DNA from: Mycolicibacterium crocinum
GTDB lineage: Bacteria; Actinomycetota; Actinomycetes; Mycobacteriales; Mycobacteriaceae
DNA length: 64,000 bases
Direction: 5' to 3'
Assembly (NCBI RefSeq): GCF_022370635.2
Contig: NZ_CP092362.2
Coordinates: 3,038,001 to 3,102,000, forward strand
Shown here: piece by piece, positions 27,237-35,983 of the stretch
Layout of the letters: each line of letters starts with the position of its first letter
How positions within the stretch are numbered: position 1 is the first letter of the stretch
The notes under the pieces: generated by a model
What the model was told of the DNA's origin: nothing
Databases searched by the model: none
Seen by the model: only the letters and a program-made list of their open reading frames with translations
Position numbers and translations under genes: made by a program

Positions 27237-28965
27237 CCGGCTGCTGAACTGGGTGCGCACCGCACTGCCGCCGCGGCTGTTCCGGCTGCTGGTCGCGGTG
27301 ACCGCGGGCCTGCTGCTGTGCATCAGTTTCCCGCCGATCGGGTGGTGGTGGTCGGCGGTCGTGAGCTTCGCGCTGTTGAGCTGGGTGCTCGTGCATCCGA
27401 AGACGACGGCGGCCGGCGGCCTGGGGTACGGCTTCCTGTTCGGGTTGGCCTTCTACATCCCGCTCATTCCCTGGATCAGCGGTCTGGTCGGCCCGGTGCC
27501 GTGGCTGGCGCTGGCGACGATGGAGGCGCTGTTCCCGGCGCTGTTCGGCTGGCTGGCCGTCACGGTGCGTCGCGTTCCCGGCTGGCCGCTGTGGTTCGCG
27601 CTGGTGTGGTCGGCCCAGGAATGGCTGAAATCAACCGTGCCTTTCGGTGGATTCCCTTGGGGAATAGTCGGATTCGGACAAACTACCGGCCCGTTCCTGT
27701 CCCTGGTGCAGCTCGGCGGGGTTCCGCTGCTGTCGTTCGCCGTCGCCCTGCTGGGCACCTGCTTGGCCGCGCTGGTCTTCGAGATCGCCCGCTGGTGGCA
27801 GCACAGTGGGCCGGCCAAGCCGGCCGGGCACGTGTCACTGTCCGGCCTGCTGCTGCCCGGGCTGTGCATCACCGCCGTGCTGCTGACCACCGCGGTCGCC
27901 GCACCGCAGGTGCGCCGCGCGGCCGGTGGTGCAGGCAACGAGCCGACGGTCACGGTCGCCGCGATCCAGGGCAGCGTGCCGCGGTTGGGGCTGGACTTCA
28001 ACAGTCAGCGTCGTGCGGTGCTGGACAACCACGTCCGCCAGACCCTGCAACTGGCCGACGATGTGCGCGCGGGCAGGGCGCCGCAGCCGCAGTTCGTGAT
28101 CTGGCCAGAGAACTCCTCCGACATCGACCCGATGACCAATTCCGACGCCGCCCAGCAGATCAGCGTGGCCGCGCAGGCCATCGGCGCACCGATCCTCGTC
28201 GGCGCCGTCGTCGCCCGCCCGGACTGGACGCCGGACAACCCCACGGCATCGAACACCGTCGTCGTCTGGGATCCGGTGAACGGGCCGGGGGAGCGCCACG
28301 ACAAGCAGATCATCCAACCGTTCGGCGAGTACCTGCCGTGGCGTGGTTTCTTCCGCCACCTGTCCTCGTTCGCCGACCGCGCCGGGTATTTCGTCCCCGG
28401 CAACGGCTCGGGCGTCGTGCACGCCGCCGGAGTTCCGGTCGGGGTGGCCACCTGCTGGGAGGTCATCTTCGACCGGGCGTTGCGCGAGTCGGTCCGTAAC
28501 GGGGCGCAGCTGTTGGCCGTCCCCACCAACAATGCGACGTTCGACCAGAACATGAGCGAGCAGCTGCTGGCGTTCGCCCGCGCCCGCGCCGTCGAGCACG
28601 ACCGCTACGTGGTGGTGGCCGGCACGGTCGGGATCAGCTCGGTGATCGCGCCCGACGGCGCCGAGCTGGCCCGCACCCAGTTCTTCTCGCCGGCGTACCT
28701 CGACATGACCGTGCGGCTCAAGACCAGCGAAACCCCGGCCACCCGACGGGGACCGTTGATCCAAGGGGTGCTGGTCGCAGCCGCCGTTGCGGTCGTGATC
28801 GGGGCCATACTGCACAATGGTTGGTTCATGCGCCCGTTACGCCGCAGGCGGCGGGAACGGGACGCAGACAGCATGTCCGGGGGCGACGACGACGGCGCCA
28901 CCACGCCGGAGCAGGGCGAATCATCTTCCGCCCTGGCCGGGCAGCACGACAAAGGAGAGTCATGA
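27229..28965 (+). CDS. lnt: Apolipoprotein N-acyltransferase Lnt (Ppm2-type)
   Basis: 578 residues. Transfers an acyl chain to the N-terminal Cys of lipoproteins in the membrane. The N-terminal 220 residues hold about six to seven membrane helices. A nitrilase-like domain follows with the catalytic triad Glu294 (WPENSS), Lys359 ([15 protein letters not shown]) and Cys409 ([10 protein letters not shown]). One more helix lies near 520-540, then a basic, charged tail. In M. tuberculosis this protein is fused to Ppm1 (Rv2051c); here they are separate and overlap by 4 nt. An in-frame GTG 12 nt upstream is an alternative start. Confidence 0.92.
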   Translation: MGSRLLNWVRTALPPRLFRLLVAVTAGLLLCISFPPIGWWWSAVVSFALLSWVLVHPKTTAAGGLGYGFLFGLAFYIPLIPWISGLVGPVPWLALATMEALFPALFGWLAVTVRRVPGWPLWFALVWSAQEWLKSTVPFGGFPWGIVGFGQTTGPFLSLVQLGGVPLLSFAVALLGTCLAALVFEIARWWQHSGPAKPAGHVSLSGLLLPGLCITAVLLTTAVAAPQVRRAAGGAGNEPTVTVAAIQGSVPRLGLDFNSQRRAVLDNHVRQTLQLADDVRAGRAPQPQFVIWPENSSDIDPMTNSDAAQQISVAAQAIGAPILVGAVVARPDWTPDNPTASNTVVVWDPVNGPGERHDKQIIQPFGEYLPWRGFFRHLSSFADRAGYFVPGNGSGVVHAAGVPVGVATCWEVIFDRALRESVRNGAQLLAVPTNNATFDQNMSEQLLAFARARAVEHDRYVVVAGTVGISSVIAPDGAELARTQFFSPAYLDMTVRLKTSETPATRRGPLIQGVLVAAAVAVVIGAILHNGWFMRPLRRRRRERDADSMSGGDDDGATTPEQGESSSALAGQHDKGES

Positions 28966-29735
28966 CCGACCGGGGCAATACGGGCGCCGAGCGCCCCAGC
29001 CAGCGCACCCTGGTGATCATTCCGACGTTCAACGAGTTGGAGAACCTGCCGCTGATCGTGGGCCGGGTACACAAGGCCTGTCCCGAGGTGCACGTGCTGA
29101 TCGTCGATGACGGCAGCCCCGACGGCACCGGTGAGCTTGCCGACGAACTGTCGCTGGCCGACACCGACCGCGTTCACGTGATGCACCGCAACGCCAAGGA
29201 CGGCCTTGGCGCCGCGTACCTGGCGGGCTTCGCCTGGGGGCTGAGCCGCCAGTACAACGTGCTCGTCGAAATGGACGCCGACGGCAGCCACGCGCCCGAG
29301 CAGCTCTACCGGCTGCTGGACGCGATCGACAACGGCGCGGATCTGGCGATCGGCTCCCGCTACGTCCAGGGCGGCACCGTCCGCAACTGGCCCTACCGGC
29401 GGCTGGTGCTGTCGAAGACCGCCAACACGTATTCGCGCGTGCTGCTCGGTGTCGGTATCCATGACATCACCGCGGGCTACCGCGCGTACCGGCGCGAGGT
29501 GCTGGAGAAGATCGACCTGTCGGCGGTCGACTCCAAGGGCTACTGCTTCCAGATCGATCTGACCTGGCGCACGATCAACGCCGGTTTCACCGTCACCGAG
29601 GTGCCGATCACGTTCCGCGAGCGCGAACTCGGGGTGTCGAAGATGAGCGGCTCGAACATTCGCGAAGCGATGGTCAAGGTCGCCCAGTGGGGCATCGGCG
29701 GGCGCATCGATCGCGCCCGCGGCGTCGTCCGCTAG
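28962..29735 (+). CDS. ppm1: Polyprenol monophosphomannose synthase Ppm1 (GT2)
   Basis: 257 residues. Transfers mannose from GDP-Man to polyprenyl phosphate, giving the donor for lipomannan, lipoarabinomannan and protein mannosylation. GT-A fold motifs: [47 protein letters not shown] (DxD-type metal site) and [13 protein letters not shown]. The ATG at 28962 has AAAGGAGAG 4 nt upstream and overlaps the lnt stop (ATGA). Adjacency to lnt mirrors the fused M. tuberculosis gene. Convergent with rbpA, 4 nt apart. Confidence 0.94.
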   Translation: MTDRGNTGAERPSQRTLVIIPTFNELENLPLIVGRVHKACPEVHVLIVDDGSPDGTGELADELSLADTDRVHVMHRNAKDGLGAAYLAGFAWGLSRQYNVLVEMDADGSHAPEQLYRLLDAIDNGADLAIGSRYVQGGTVRNWPYRRLVLSKTANTYSRVLLGVGIHDITAGYRAYRREVLEKIDLSAVDSKGYCFQIDLTWRTINAGFTVTEVPITFRERELGVSKMSGSNIREAMVKVAQWGIGGRIDRARGVVR

Positions 29736-29739
29736 TAGA

Positions 29740-30078
29740 TCAGCTGCCGCGACGCTTGGACTTGATGAGGTCCATGCGCTCCTTGAGCAGCTCCTCGAGC
29801 TCCTCGATCGAGCGGCGCTCCAGCAGCATGTCCCAGTGGGTGCGCGGCGGCTTCACCTTCTTCGGTTCCGGCAGGTCGCCGTCGATCAGGGTGCCTTCCA
29901 GGCCGTTCTTGCAGGGCCAGGTGCCGGGGATCTCGGCGTCATCGGCGAACGGAACCTCGAATTCCTCGCCGTTCTCGGTGCGGTACCGCGCAATCTGACG
30001 CGGCGCCAGGTCGTGGTTGCGGTCCGTCTCGTAGCTCACGGCTCCGAGGCGGCTACCTCTCAAAACACGATCAGCCAT
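29740..30078 (-). CDS. rbpA: RNA polymerase-binding protein RbpA
   Basis: 112 residues. Binds RNA polymerase with SigA/SigB and stabilises open promoter complexes. The whole text is nearly identical to M. tuberculosis Rv2050: MADRVLRGSRLGAVSYE at the start, the core domain ending in KNGLEGTLIDGDLPEP, and the C-terminal sigma-interacting helix WDMLLERRSIEELEELL. The ATG at 30078 has GAGGAGAG 6 nt upstream; an in-frame TTG two codons earlier is less likely. An ECF-type promoter lies at 30119-30144. Confidence 0.97.
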   Translation of the reverse strand: MADRVLRGSRLGAVSYETDRNHDLAPRQIARYRTENGEEFEVPFADDAEIPGTWPCKNGLEGTLIDGDLPEPKKVKPPRTHWDMLLERRSIEELEELLKERMDLIKSKRRGS

Positions 30079-30118
30079 CGTCAACTCTCCTCAAGCGCTC
30101 TATGAAGTCCGGGTAGTC

Positions 30119-30144
30119 AACGCAAGACAACTCTCTGCGGTTCC
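30119..30144 (-). promoter_or_regulatory. ECF-sigma (SigE/SigH-type) promoter of rbpA
   Basis: On the minus strand, GGAAC (30140-30144), 17 nt, CGTT (30119-30122). It is followed by a leader of about 35 nt with a GAGGAG ribosome site. Same spacing as the fxsA promoter. Confidence 0.65.
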
Positions 30145-30202
30145 CGACTCGACCAACCATGATACCGGGATCACTGCACCAAGCCGTCTACAGTCACATG
30201 GC

Positions 30203-30532
30203 GTGACGCGTCGTTCCCGCTCTCAGCCGTGCCGGTGGTGTGGACGCGAGGTGGCCGACGCCGGGATGGGCCGGCGCAGGCAGTACTGCCGCCAGTCCTG
30301 CCGGCAGCGCGCATACGAGCAGCGCGCATTGGTCAAGGGCAGCGCGATCCCCGAAGACGCGGTGGTGCTCTCGGCCGACGAGGCCGCCGAACTGTCCGAC
30401 CGGGTCTTCCAGGTGCGGTGTGCCGCCGAGGACGTCGCCACCGCAGTCGACGAGGGTGCGGCCACATCCGAACTGCGGGAACTGTGCGACGCGCTGGTCC
30501 GTGCCGCCAAGGCCGCCGACGGCTGGCGCTGA
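30203..30532 (+). CDS. Small putative zinc-finger protein (Rv2049c region)
   Basis: 109 residues, unknown function. A possible zinc ribbon is formed by Cys10-x2-Cys13 and Cys29-x3-Cys33, set in basic residues (GRRRQYCRQSCRQRAYEQ). The rest is an acidic helical tail (ELSDRVFQVRCAAEDVATAV). The basic finger suggests nucleic-acid binding (inference). GTG start; TACAGT at 30189-30194 could be its -10, 8 nt away. It occupies the Rv2049c position beside rbpA. Confidence 0.65.
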   Translation: MTRRSRSQPCRWCGREVADAGMGRRRQYCRQSCRQRAYEQRALVKGSAIPEDAVVLSADEAAELSDRVFQVRCAAEDVATAVDEGAATSELRELCDALVRAAKAADGWR

Positions 30533-30573
30533 CGCCGCCGATTGACCGCATCGTGGCGGGGTAGTGGCAGCGG

Positions 30574-32214
30574 ATGAGTCGGCGGACGGAACTGCAGCGG
30601 GTTGCCAACGACATGTTCGGGTGGCCGGAGTTGCGGCCCGCTCAACTCGAGGCGATGGAGGCGGTGCTCGCCGGGCGCGACGTGCTGGCGGTGATGGCGA
30701 CCGGCTCCGGCAAGTCGGCTATCTACCAGGTGCCCGCCGTGCTGATCGACGGCGCGACGCTCGTCGTCTCACCGCTGATCGCACTGCAACGCGACCAGAT
30801 CAGCGGGCTGGCGTCCACTGAGGCCCCCGAGGCGGTGGCCATCAACTCCCAGCTGGGCAGTCATGACATCGCGCGGAATTGGCAGGCGGTTCGCGAGCAC
30901 GCAGCCGAATACGTGTTTCTCGCGCCCGAACAACTCACCAACGATGACGTCCTCACCGCGTTGGCCCAGATGGACATTTCATTGGTAGTCGTCGACGAAG
31001 CGCACTGTGTCTCGGCGTGGGGTCACGACTTCCGGCCGAGCTACCTCCGGATCGCCGACAGCATCGAAAGGTTCGGCGGCCCGCCGATCGTCGCGCTGAC
31101 CGCCACCGCCTCGCCGGTGGTGCGCCGCGAGATCGTCGAGCATCTGCGGTTGCGCGATCCGCTGGTGATCGCCAGCGGGTTCGACCGGCCAAACATCGCC
31201 CTCGAGGTATCCCACTACGTCGCCGACGACGACAAGCGCGATGCGGTGCTGGCCAGGATGCTGGCGGTAGAACGCCCAGCACTGCTGTACACCGCGACCC
31301 GCAAGGACACGGAAACATATGCCGCACAATTGAATTCGTCCGGCGTCACTGCTCGCGCATACCATGCCGGTCTGTCGCGTGCGCAACGCGACGAGGTCCA
31401 CCAGCTGTTCCGCGCCGACAACGGTGTGGACGTGGTGGTGGCGACGTCGGCGTTCGGGATGGGCATCGACAAGGCCGACGTACGCACGGTCGTGCACGCC
31501 TCGATCCCGGACTCCATGGACACTTACTACCAGCAGATCGGGCGCGCCGGTCGCGACGGAAAACCGGCGACGGCGGCGCTGTTCTACCGCCCGGAGGATC
31601 TGGGCCTGGCCCGGTTCTTCACCACCAATCGGCCCGACGAGGAGCTGCTGGCAGGTGTCTATGCGGATCTGGATCGCCGGGCCCCGAAACGGTGGAGCGA
31701 CTTGCGTACCCGGCTCGGAGTGCGGGGGCCGCGGGTGACCAATGCCCTCAACCTGCTCGAGGAGGCGGAACTGGTCTGCTCGACGCGGGATGGTTTCACC
31801 CGCAACAGCAGCGTCGGAGTCGAGGAGGCGGTGCACCGCGCTGTCGAGATCGTCGAGCGCAACGAACGCATCGACCGCACTCGCGTCGAGATGATGCGCG
31901 GATATGCCGAGACGCGGGAGTGTCGTCGCCAGTTCCTGCTTGGCTATTTCGGGGAGCCGCTGCCCGAGCCGTGCGGCAATTGCGACAACTGTGCGTCCGG
32001 CGTCGTCGACGACGAGCCGCCCGCCACGGACCGCTGGGCGGTGCAGACGCCGGTCGAGCATCGGGAGTGGGGGTCCGGGGTGGTGATGGGCGCCGAGGAC
32101 GACCGGATCACCGTCCTGTTCGACGAATTCGGCTATCGCACACTGCTGCTGGCGTCCATCGAGCATTCCGGGGTGTTGACCCGCGGTGACGGCCGGACGG
32201 TCGGTGGTTTCTAG
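30574..32214 (+). CDS. recQ: RecQ-family ATP-dependent DNA helicase
   Basis: 546 residues. SF2 helicase: motif 0/I with the Q-site (FGWPELRPAQLEAMEAVL), Walker A MATGSGKSAIYQ, Walker B VVDEAHCVSAWGHDFRPSY (DEAH plus the RecQ aromatic loop), motif III LTATASPVVR and motif VI QIGRAGRDGKPA. The RecQ-specific zinc subdomain follows (CRRQFLLGYFGE, then CGNCDNC). No HRDC domain; instead a short basic/SH3-like tail (EWGSGVVMGAEDDRITVLFDEFGYRTL). Acts in recombination repair. Fast-growing mycobacteria commonly have it; M. tuberculosis has pks12 at this place. Confidence 0.92.
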   Translation: MSRRTELQRVANDMFGWPELRPAQLEAMEAVLAGRDVLAVMATGSGKSAIYQVPAVLIDGATLVVSPLIALQRDQISGLASTEAPEAVAINSQLGSHDIARNWQAVREHAAEYVFLAPEQLTNDDVLTALAQMDISLVVVDEAHCVSAWGHDFRPSYLRIADSIERFGGPPIVALTATASPVVRREIVEHLRLRDPLVIASGFDRPNIALEVSHYVADDDKRDAVLARMLAVERPALLYTATRKDTETYAAQLNSSGVTARAYHAGLSRAQRDEVHQLFRADNGVDVVVATSAFGMGIDKADVRTVVHASIPDSMDTYYQQIGRAGRDGKPATAALFYRPEDLGLARFFTTNRPDEELLAGVYADLDRRAPKRWSDLRTRLGVRGPRVTNALNLLEEAELVCSTRDGFTRNSSVGVEEAVHRAVEIVERNERIDRTRVEMMRGYAETRECRRQFLLGYFGEPLPEPCGNCDNCASGVVDDEPPATDRWAVQTPVEHREWGSGVVMGAEDDRITVLFDEFGYRTLLLASIEHSGVLTRGDGRTVGGF

Positions 32215-32215
32215 G

Positions 32216-32305
32216 GTCGCTGGGGGCTACCCGCACCTGGAGGAGGCGTACCGGTTCGCCGAGAGTGTGCTTCCGATCTTGCGGGCGGAGCGTTTTGCCG
32301 CCTAG
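32216..32305 (+). pseudogene. Remnant of a luciferase-like (LLM-class) monooxygenase C-terminus
   Basis: In the frame starting at 32216 the DNA reads VAGGYPHLEEAYRFAESVLP and a few more residues to a TAG at 32303. The GYPHLEEAYR-F-E-V-P text is the usual C-terminus of SsuD/SfnG-type flavin monooxygenases. Nothing of the remaining protein is present: upstream is recQ in a different frame. It is therefore a 30-codon scar, probably left by a deletion that joined recQ to the metal-export genes. Confidence 0.55.
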
Positions 32306-32312
32306 CATCCGC

Positions 32313-32318
32313 TACTAT
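32313..32318 (+). promoter_or_regulatory. Leaderless -10 element (TACTAT) of the kmtR-CDF operon
   Basis: TACTAT ends 6 nt before the ATG at 32325. It overlaps the left arm of the inverted repeat 32315-32338. Confidence 0.65.
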
Positions 32319-32338
32319 CTGCGTATGAATGCAGATAG
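32315..32338 (+). promoter_or_regulatory. ArsR/KmtR operator: CTATCTGC-N8-GCAGATAG
   Basis: A perfect 8-bp inverted repeat with an 8-nt centre. It covers the -10, the transcription start and the start codon at 32325, so a bound repressor would fully block the operon. Confidence 0.8.
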
Positions 32339-32690
32339 ACAGCTTGCTGAGGACCACGCGCTTCTGGTCGTTGAGGTCTTTCGCATGCTGGCCGACGCCA
32401 CCCGCGTGCAACTGCTGTGGGCATTGATCGACGGCGAGCTCAGCGTCAACGATCTCGCCGAATGTGTCGGCAAGCCGGCTCCCTCGGTGTCGCAGCACCT
32501 CGCCAAGCTCCGCATGGCCCGCCTCGTCCGGACCCGCCGGGAAGGCACCCAGGTGTTCTACCGCCTGGAGAACGACCATGTGCGTCAACTCGTCGCAGAC
32601 GCGGTCTACAACGCCGAGCACGCCGCAGGCGGCACACCCGCCCACCATCGCAGCGTCCGAGAACTGCCGAGCCGGGAGAGCGCGTCATGA
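32325..32690 (+). CDS. kmtR: ArsR/SmtB-family metal sensor, KmtR type (Ni/Co)
   Basis: 121 residues. Winged-helix: MLADATRVQLLWALIDGELS, then VNDLAECVGKPAPSVSQHLAKL. The possible ligand set His85, Glu98, His99, His107, His108 has exactly the spacing of the M. tuberculosis KmtR Ni/Co ligands (H88, E101, H102, H110, H111). The cysteine metal site of ArsR/CmtR is absent. KmtR represses a CDF exporter, and here the exporter gene overlaps by 4 nt. The ATG at 32325 fits the leaderless -10 and lies inside the operator, so autoregulation is expected. Confidence 0.83.
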   Translation: MNADRQLAEDHALLVVEVFRMLADATRVQLLWALIDGELSVNDLAECVGKPAPSVSQHLAKLRMARLVRTRREGTQVFYRLENDHVRQLVADAVYNAEHAAGGTPAHHRSVRELPSRESAS

Positions 32691-33613
32691 AGCACGACCA
32701 CGACCATGGCCACACTCACGACCACGCCGGCCGGGTCGACACTGCGCTGCGCGACAGCGCCGCCGGAATCCGTGCCGTCAAGATCAGCCTGATCGCGCTC
32801 GGCATCACCGCTCTTCTTCAGGTCGCGATCGTCGTCACATCGGGTTCGGTTGCGCTACTGGCAGATACGATTCACAACTTCTCCGATGCGCTGACCGCCA
32901 TTCCGTTGTGGATCGCCTTCTCGCTGAGCCGCCGCAGTGCGACCCGCCGCTACACCTACGGCCTCGGGCGGGCCGAGGACCTCGCGGGCTTGTTCGTCGT
33001 CGCCGTGATCGCGGTATCGGCCGTCGTCGCGGCGATACAGGCCATCGACCGGCTTTTTCATCCGGTACCGGTGTCCCACATCGGCTGGGTGGCCGCGGCC
33101 GGGCTGGCCGGATTCGTCGGCAACGAGATCGTCGCCGTCTACCGGATCCGCGTCGGACGACGGATCGGCTCAGCAGCGTTGCGCGCCGACGGGATGCACG
33201 CTCGCGCAGACGGACTGACATCGCTGGCGGTGGTACTCGGCGCAGTCGGTGTGGCCCTTGGGTTCCCGGCCGCCGACCCGATCATCGGCCTGATCATCGC
33301 GGCGGCGATCCTGGTCGTGATGGTCGTCGCGGCCCGTGATGTCTTCGCGCGTCTGCTCGACAGCGTCGACCCCGCGCTGGTCGACACCGCCTACCACACC
33401 CTCGAACACCAGCCGGGAGTCATTGGCGTGCAACGGGTTCGGATGCGCTGGATAGGTCTTCGCCTCGATGCCGACGTCGAACTGGACGTCGACCCGCGGC
33501 TCAGCCTCCGGCAGGCGCACGACCTGGCGCATCACGCCGAACATGCGCTTACTCATGCCATTCCGAAACTGGATACCGCGGTGGTGCATGCCTATCCGGC
33601 GCACGCGCACTAA
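32687..33613 (+). CDS. CDF-family metal cation exporter
   Basis: 308 residues. Proton-coupled divalent metal efflux in the cytoplasmic membrane. A His/Asp-rich N-terminus (KHDHDHGHTHDHAG) is followed by six helices. The metal site is in TM2 (LLADTIHNFSDAL, HxxxD) and TM5 (ADGMHARADGLTS, HxxxD). A C-terminal cytoplasmic ferredoxin-like domain follows (VRMRWIGLRLDADVELDVDP). The regulator upstream is KmtR-like, pointing to Ni/Co rather than Zn, although HD/HD sites are also seen in Zn transporters. Functionally comparable to Rv2025c. Confidence 0.9.
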   Translation: MKHDHDHGHTHDHAGRVDTALRDSAAGIRAVKISLIALGITALLQVAIVVTSGSVALLADTIHNFSDALTAIPLWIAFSLSRRSATRRYTYGLGRAEDLAGLFVVAVIAVSAVVAAIQAIDRLFHPVPVSHIGWVAAAGLAGFVGNEIVAVYRIRVGRRIGSAALRADGMHARADGLTSLAVVLGAVGVALGFPAADPIIGLIIAAAILVVMVVAARDVFARLLDSVDPALVDTAYHTLEHQPGVIGVQRVRMRWIGLRLDADVELDVDPRLSLRQAHDLAHHAEHALTHAIPKLDTAVVHAYPAHAH

Positions 33614-34308
33614 CAGACGTACTGCACACCGATTCCGGCCGGTGCCGTGACTTGGCGGGCACAGGCGAACGCGTCGACACCGTCGGCGGCGAGCCGCACT
33701 GCCGACTGACGGGCGTAGTTCACGCACAACAGGGCGCTGGAATCGGTGCGGCAGCGGTAGTTGCCGAACGACAGTGAGACGTTGTAAGGCAATTCGCGGC
33801 CCTGGCCGTATGCGAAGCGGCCCGGGTCGCCGTGTGCGGAGCCGACCTGGATCGTGGAACCGTCGAAGTCGACCCAGCCGCCCTTCCACTGGCCATAGGT
33901 ATCCGCCGGCCGTGGCGGCGGATTCGTCAGCTCCACCAGGCAAGCCAGCGCGGGGGAGCCGTGGTTGGCGTCGGTCATGCAGTTCGTCCCGCTCGGGGTC
34001 GTGAAGGCCACATCATCGCCGAGCTCGGTGGTGACGCTGCCGCGCAGCGCGATGTGGTACTGCGCGGCGTCGATCGGCGGGGCCGCCTCGATCCACGCGA
34101 TCGCCTCGGCGATCGGGACCCCGGCCGCCGGTGCCGGCACCGCTGACCTCGCGCTCGTCGACGAGGTGGCTGACGTCGGAGCGGATGACGACGTGGCCGT
34201 GCGCGACGGGGTGATCGGTGTCAGCTGGGTCTGACGCGCCTGACCGCCGGTCGCGCCCGAACATCCCGCGACCAGCAGCGACGCGGTGAGCAGCAGGGCG
34301 ATCCGCAT
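33610..34308 (-). CDS. lppI: Lipoprotein LppI
   Basis: 232 residues. Lipoprotein signal with lipobox LLVAGCSG (Cys at residue 16). A Ser/Thr-rich linker (about 25-60) precedes a Cys-containing outer domain (NCMTDANHGSPALACLVEL, then NYRCRTDSSALLCVNY and FACARQ). No known catalytic domain. Position next to lipT equals Rv2046 (LppI). A TAGCCT -10 ends 6 nt before the ATG, so a leaderless mRNA is likely. Convergent with the CDF gene, stops overlapping by 4 nt. Confidence 0.83.
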   Translation of the reverse strand: MRIALLLTASLLVAGCSGATGGQARQTQLTPITPSRTATSSSAPTSATSSTSARSAVPAPAAGVPIAEAIAWIEAAPPIDAAQYHIALRGSVTTELGDDVAFTTPSGTNCMTDANHGSPALACLVELTNPPPRPADTYGQWKGGWVDFDGSTIQVGSAHGDPGRFAYGQGRELPYNVSLSFGNYRCRTDSSALLCVNYARQSAVRLAADGVDAFACARQVTAPAGIGVQYVC

Positions 34309-34314
34309 CCCGAC

Positions 34315-34320
34315 AGGCTA
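34315..34320 (-). promoter_or_regulatory. Leaderless -10 element (TAGCCT) of lppI
   Basis: TAGCCT on the minus strand ends 6 nt before the lppI ATG. Confidence 0.6.
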
Positions 34321-34372
34321 GCGGGCGAGCGCCGTTGCGCTTGTCAGGCGCGTCGAGACCCGAAATGTTCGC

Positions 34373-34378
34373 TACCGT
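34373..34378 (+). promoter_or_regulatory. Leaderless -10 element (TACCGT) of lipT
   Basis: TACCGT ends 6 nt before the ATG at 34385 and 3 nt before the in-frame GTG at 34382. The spacing favours the ATG. Confidence 0.6.
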
Positions 34379-34384
34379 CGAGTG

Positions 34385-35905
34385 ATGCACGAACACACCG
34401 TCCGCGCCACCACGCGCAGCGGCATCGTCGAGGGGTTCGTCCGCAACGGGGTCAACAGGTGGCGTTCCATCCCTTACGCCCGCCCGCCGGTAGGTGCGTT
34501 GCGCTTCCGCGCGCCTGCGCCCCCGCAGCCGTGGCGTGGCGTCCGGTACTGCCACGGCTTCGCCAACTGTGCACCTCAGCAGCGCCGCTACACGATGTTG
34601 GGAGTGGGCAAGTACCAGCCGATGGGCGAGGACTGCCTGACTCTCAACGTCGTCACGCCGCAGTGGTCGGGGAGCGAGCCGGACCGCGCGCCGTTACCGG
34701 TGATGTTCTTCATCCACGGCGGCGGTTACCTCATGGGCAGTTCGGCAACCCCGCTCTATGACGGTGCCGCCCTGGCCCGGCGCGGGTGCGTCTATGTCTC
34801 GGTCAATTACCGCCTCGGGGCTCTCGGCTGCGTGGACCTGTCCTCGCTGTCCACGCCGGATACCCCGATCGACAGCAATCTGTTCCTGCGCGACCTCGTG
34901 ATGGCCCTGCGCTGGGTGCGCGACAACATCGGTGCGTTCGGTGGCGACCCCGGCAACGTGACGATCTTCGGTGAGAGCGCCGGCGCCCATGCCGTCGCGA
35001 CCCTGCTGGCCGTTCCCGAAGCGGAAGGCCTTTTCGCCCAAGCTATTTCCGAGAGTCCCGCGTCCGGGCTGGTGAGCGGACCGGAGACGGCGGCCAAGAT
35101 CGCGGGCAAGTTCGCCAAGCTGCTCGGCGCCGGCGGTGACGATGCCGCGGAAACTCTGATGCGGGCCCGGCCACGGGATCTGGTCGTGGCGCTGGACACC
35201 CTGCTCACCGAGAGCATGACCGAGATGGACGGGGCGTTCTCGCTCGGGCCGACCTACGGTGACGACGTCCTGCCCGACGACCCGGTGGCGGCCATGCGAC
35301 GGGGCGCCGCCCACAAGGTGCCGCTGATCGTGGGCACCAACGCCGACGAAGGCAAGCTGTTCACCCGGTTCATGAAGCTGCTACCGACCACCGAGTCGGC
35401 CATTGAGCGACTGCTGGCCGGCGCGGAACCCGAAGCGCGACAACGTATCACCGCCGCTTACCCGGGCTATCCGCGTCCGGAGGCCTGTGTGCAGCTCGGT
35501 GGCGACTTCGCGTTCGGCACGGCCGCGTGGCAGATCGCCGAAGCGCACAGCCCGCATGCACCCACGTACGTGTACCGCTACGACTATGCGCCGCGCACCC
35601 TGCACTGGTCCGGTCTCGGGGCCACGCATGCCACCGAATTGCTGGCCGTCTTCGACATCTACCGCACGCGATTCGGCTCGGCGCTGACCGCGGCCATGGA
35701 CCGCCGTTCGGCGCTGCGGGTGAGCCGCGACGTGCAGAACCGGTGGCGCCACTTCGGCCGCGCCGGTGTGCCGGGGGAGGATTGGCCCCGCTACACCGAA
35801 TCGGAGCGTCCGGTGCTGGTGTTCGACCGGCACACCCGCGTCGACTACGACCCGCATCCCCATCGGCGCGAGGCGTGGGCGGGCTTCTCGTTGGCCGGCC
35901 GTTAG
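34385..35905 (+). CDS. lipT: Carboxylesterase LipT
   Basis: 506 residues, type-B carboxylesterase/lipase. Hallmarks: the N-terminal GEDCLTLNVVTPQW, the oxyanion loop FFIHGGGYLMGSS and the nucleophile Ser198 in FGESAGAHAV. The Glu is expected in GTNADEGKLF and the His in GATHATELLAVF. No signal peptide, so cytoplasmic or exported by another route. The ATG at 34385 is set by the -10 spacing. Text and place match Rv2045c. Confidence 0.9.
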   Translation: MHEHTVRATTRSGIVEGFVRNGVNRWRSIPYARPPVGALRFRAPAPPQPWRGVRYCHGFANCAPQQRRYTMLGVGKYQPMGEDCLTLNVVTPQWSGSEPDRAPLPVMFFIHGGGYLMGSSATPLYDGAALARRGCVYVSVNYRLGALGCVDLSSLSTPDTPIDSNLFLRDLVMALRWVRDNIGAFGGDPGNVTIFGESAGAHAVATLLAVPEAEGLFAQAISESPASGLVSGPETAAKIAGKFAKLLGAGGDDAAETLMRARPRDLVVALDTLLTESMTEMDGAFSLGPTYGDDVLPDDPVAAMRRGAAHKVPLIVGTNADEGKLFTRFMKLLPTTESAIERLLAGAEPEARQRITAAYPGYPRPEACVQLGGDFAFGTAAWQIAEAHSPHAPTYVYRYDYAPRTLHWSGLGATHATELLAVFDIYRTRFGSALTAAMDRRSALRVSRDVQNRWRHFGRAGVPGEDWPRYTESERPVLVFDRHTRVDYDPHPHRREAWAGFSLAGR

Positions 35906-35971
35906 CCGCGACTCAATTGACACCCGTCAAGAAATGGCGGGAAAACCTTCCGGGGTGCCGGGGACGTGTCT

Positions 35972-35977
35972 TAGGTT
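35972..35977 (+). promoter_or_regulatory. Leaderless -10 element (TAGGTT) of the kinase/lipocalin fusion gene
   Basis: TAGGTT ends 6 nt before the GTG at 35984. Confidence 0.6.
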
Positions 35978-35983
35978 GGTCGC

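Noticed and set aside
30574..33613. RecQ plus neighbours as an anti-phage defence island
   Set aside because: RecQ has ordinary housekeeping domains. The neighbours are a metal sensor and exporter, and no nuclease or other defence partner is present.
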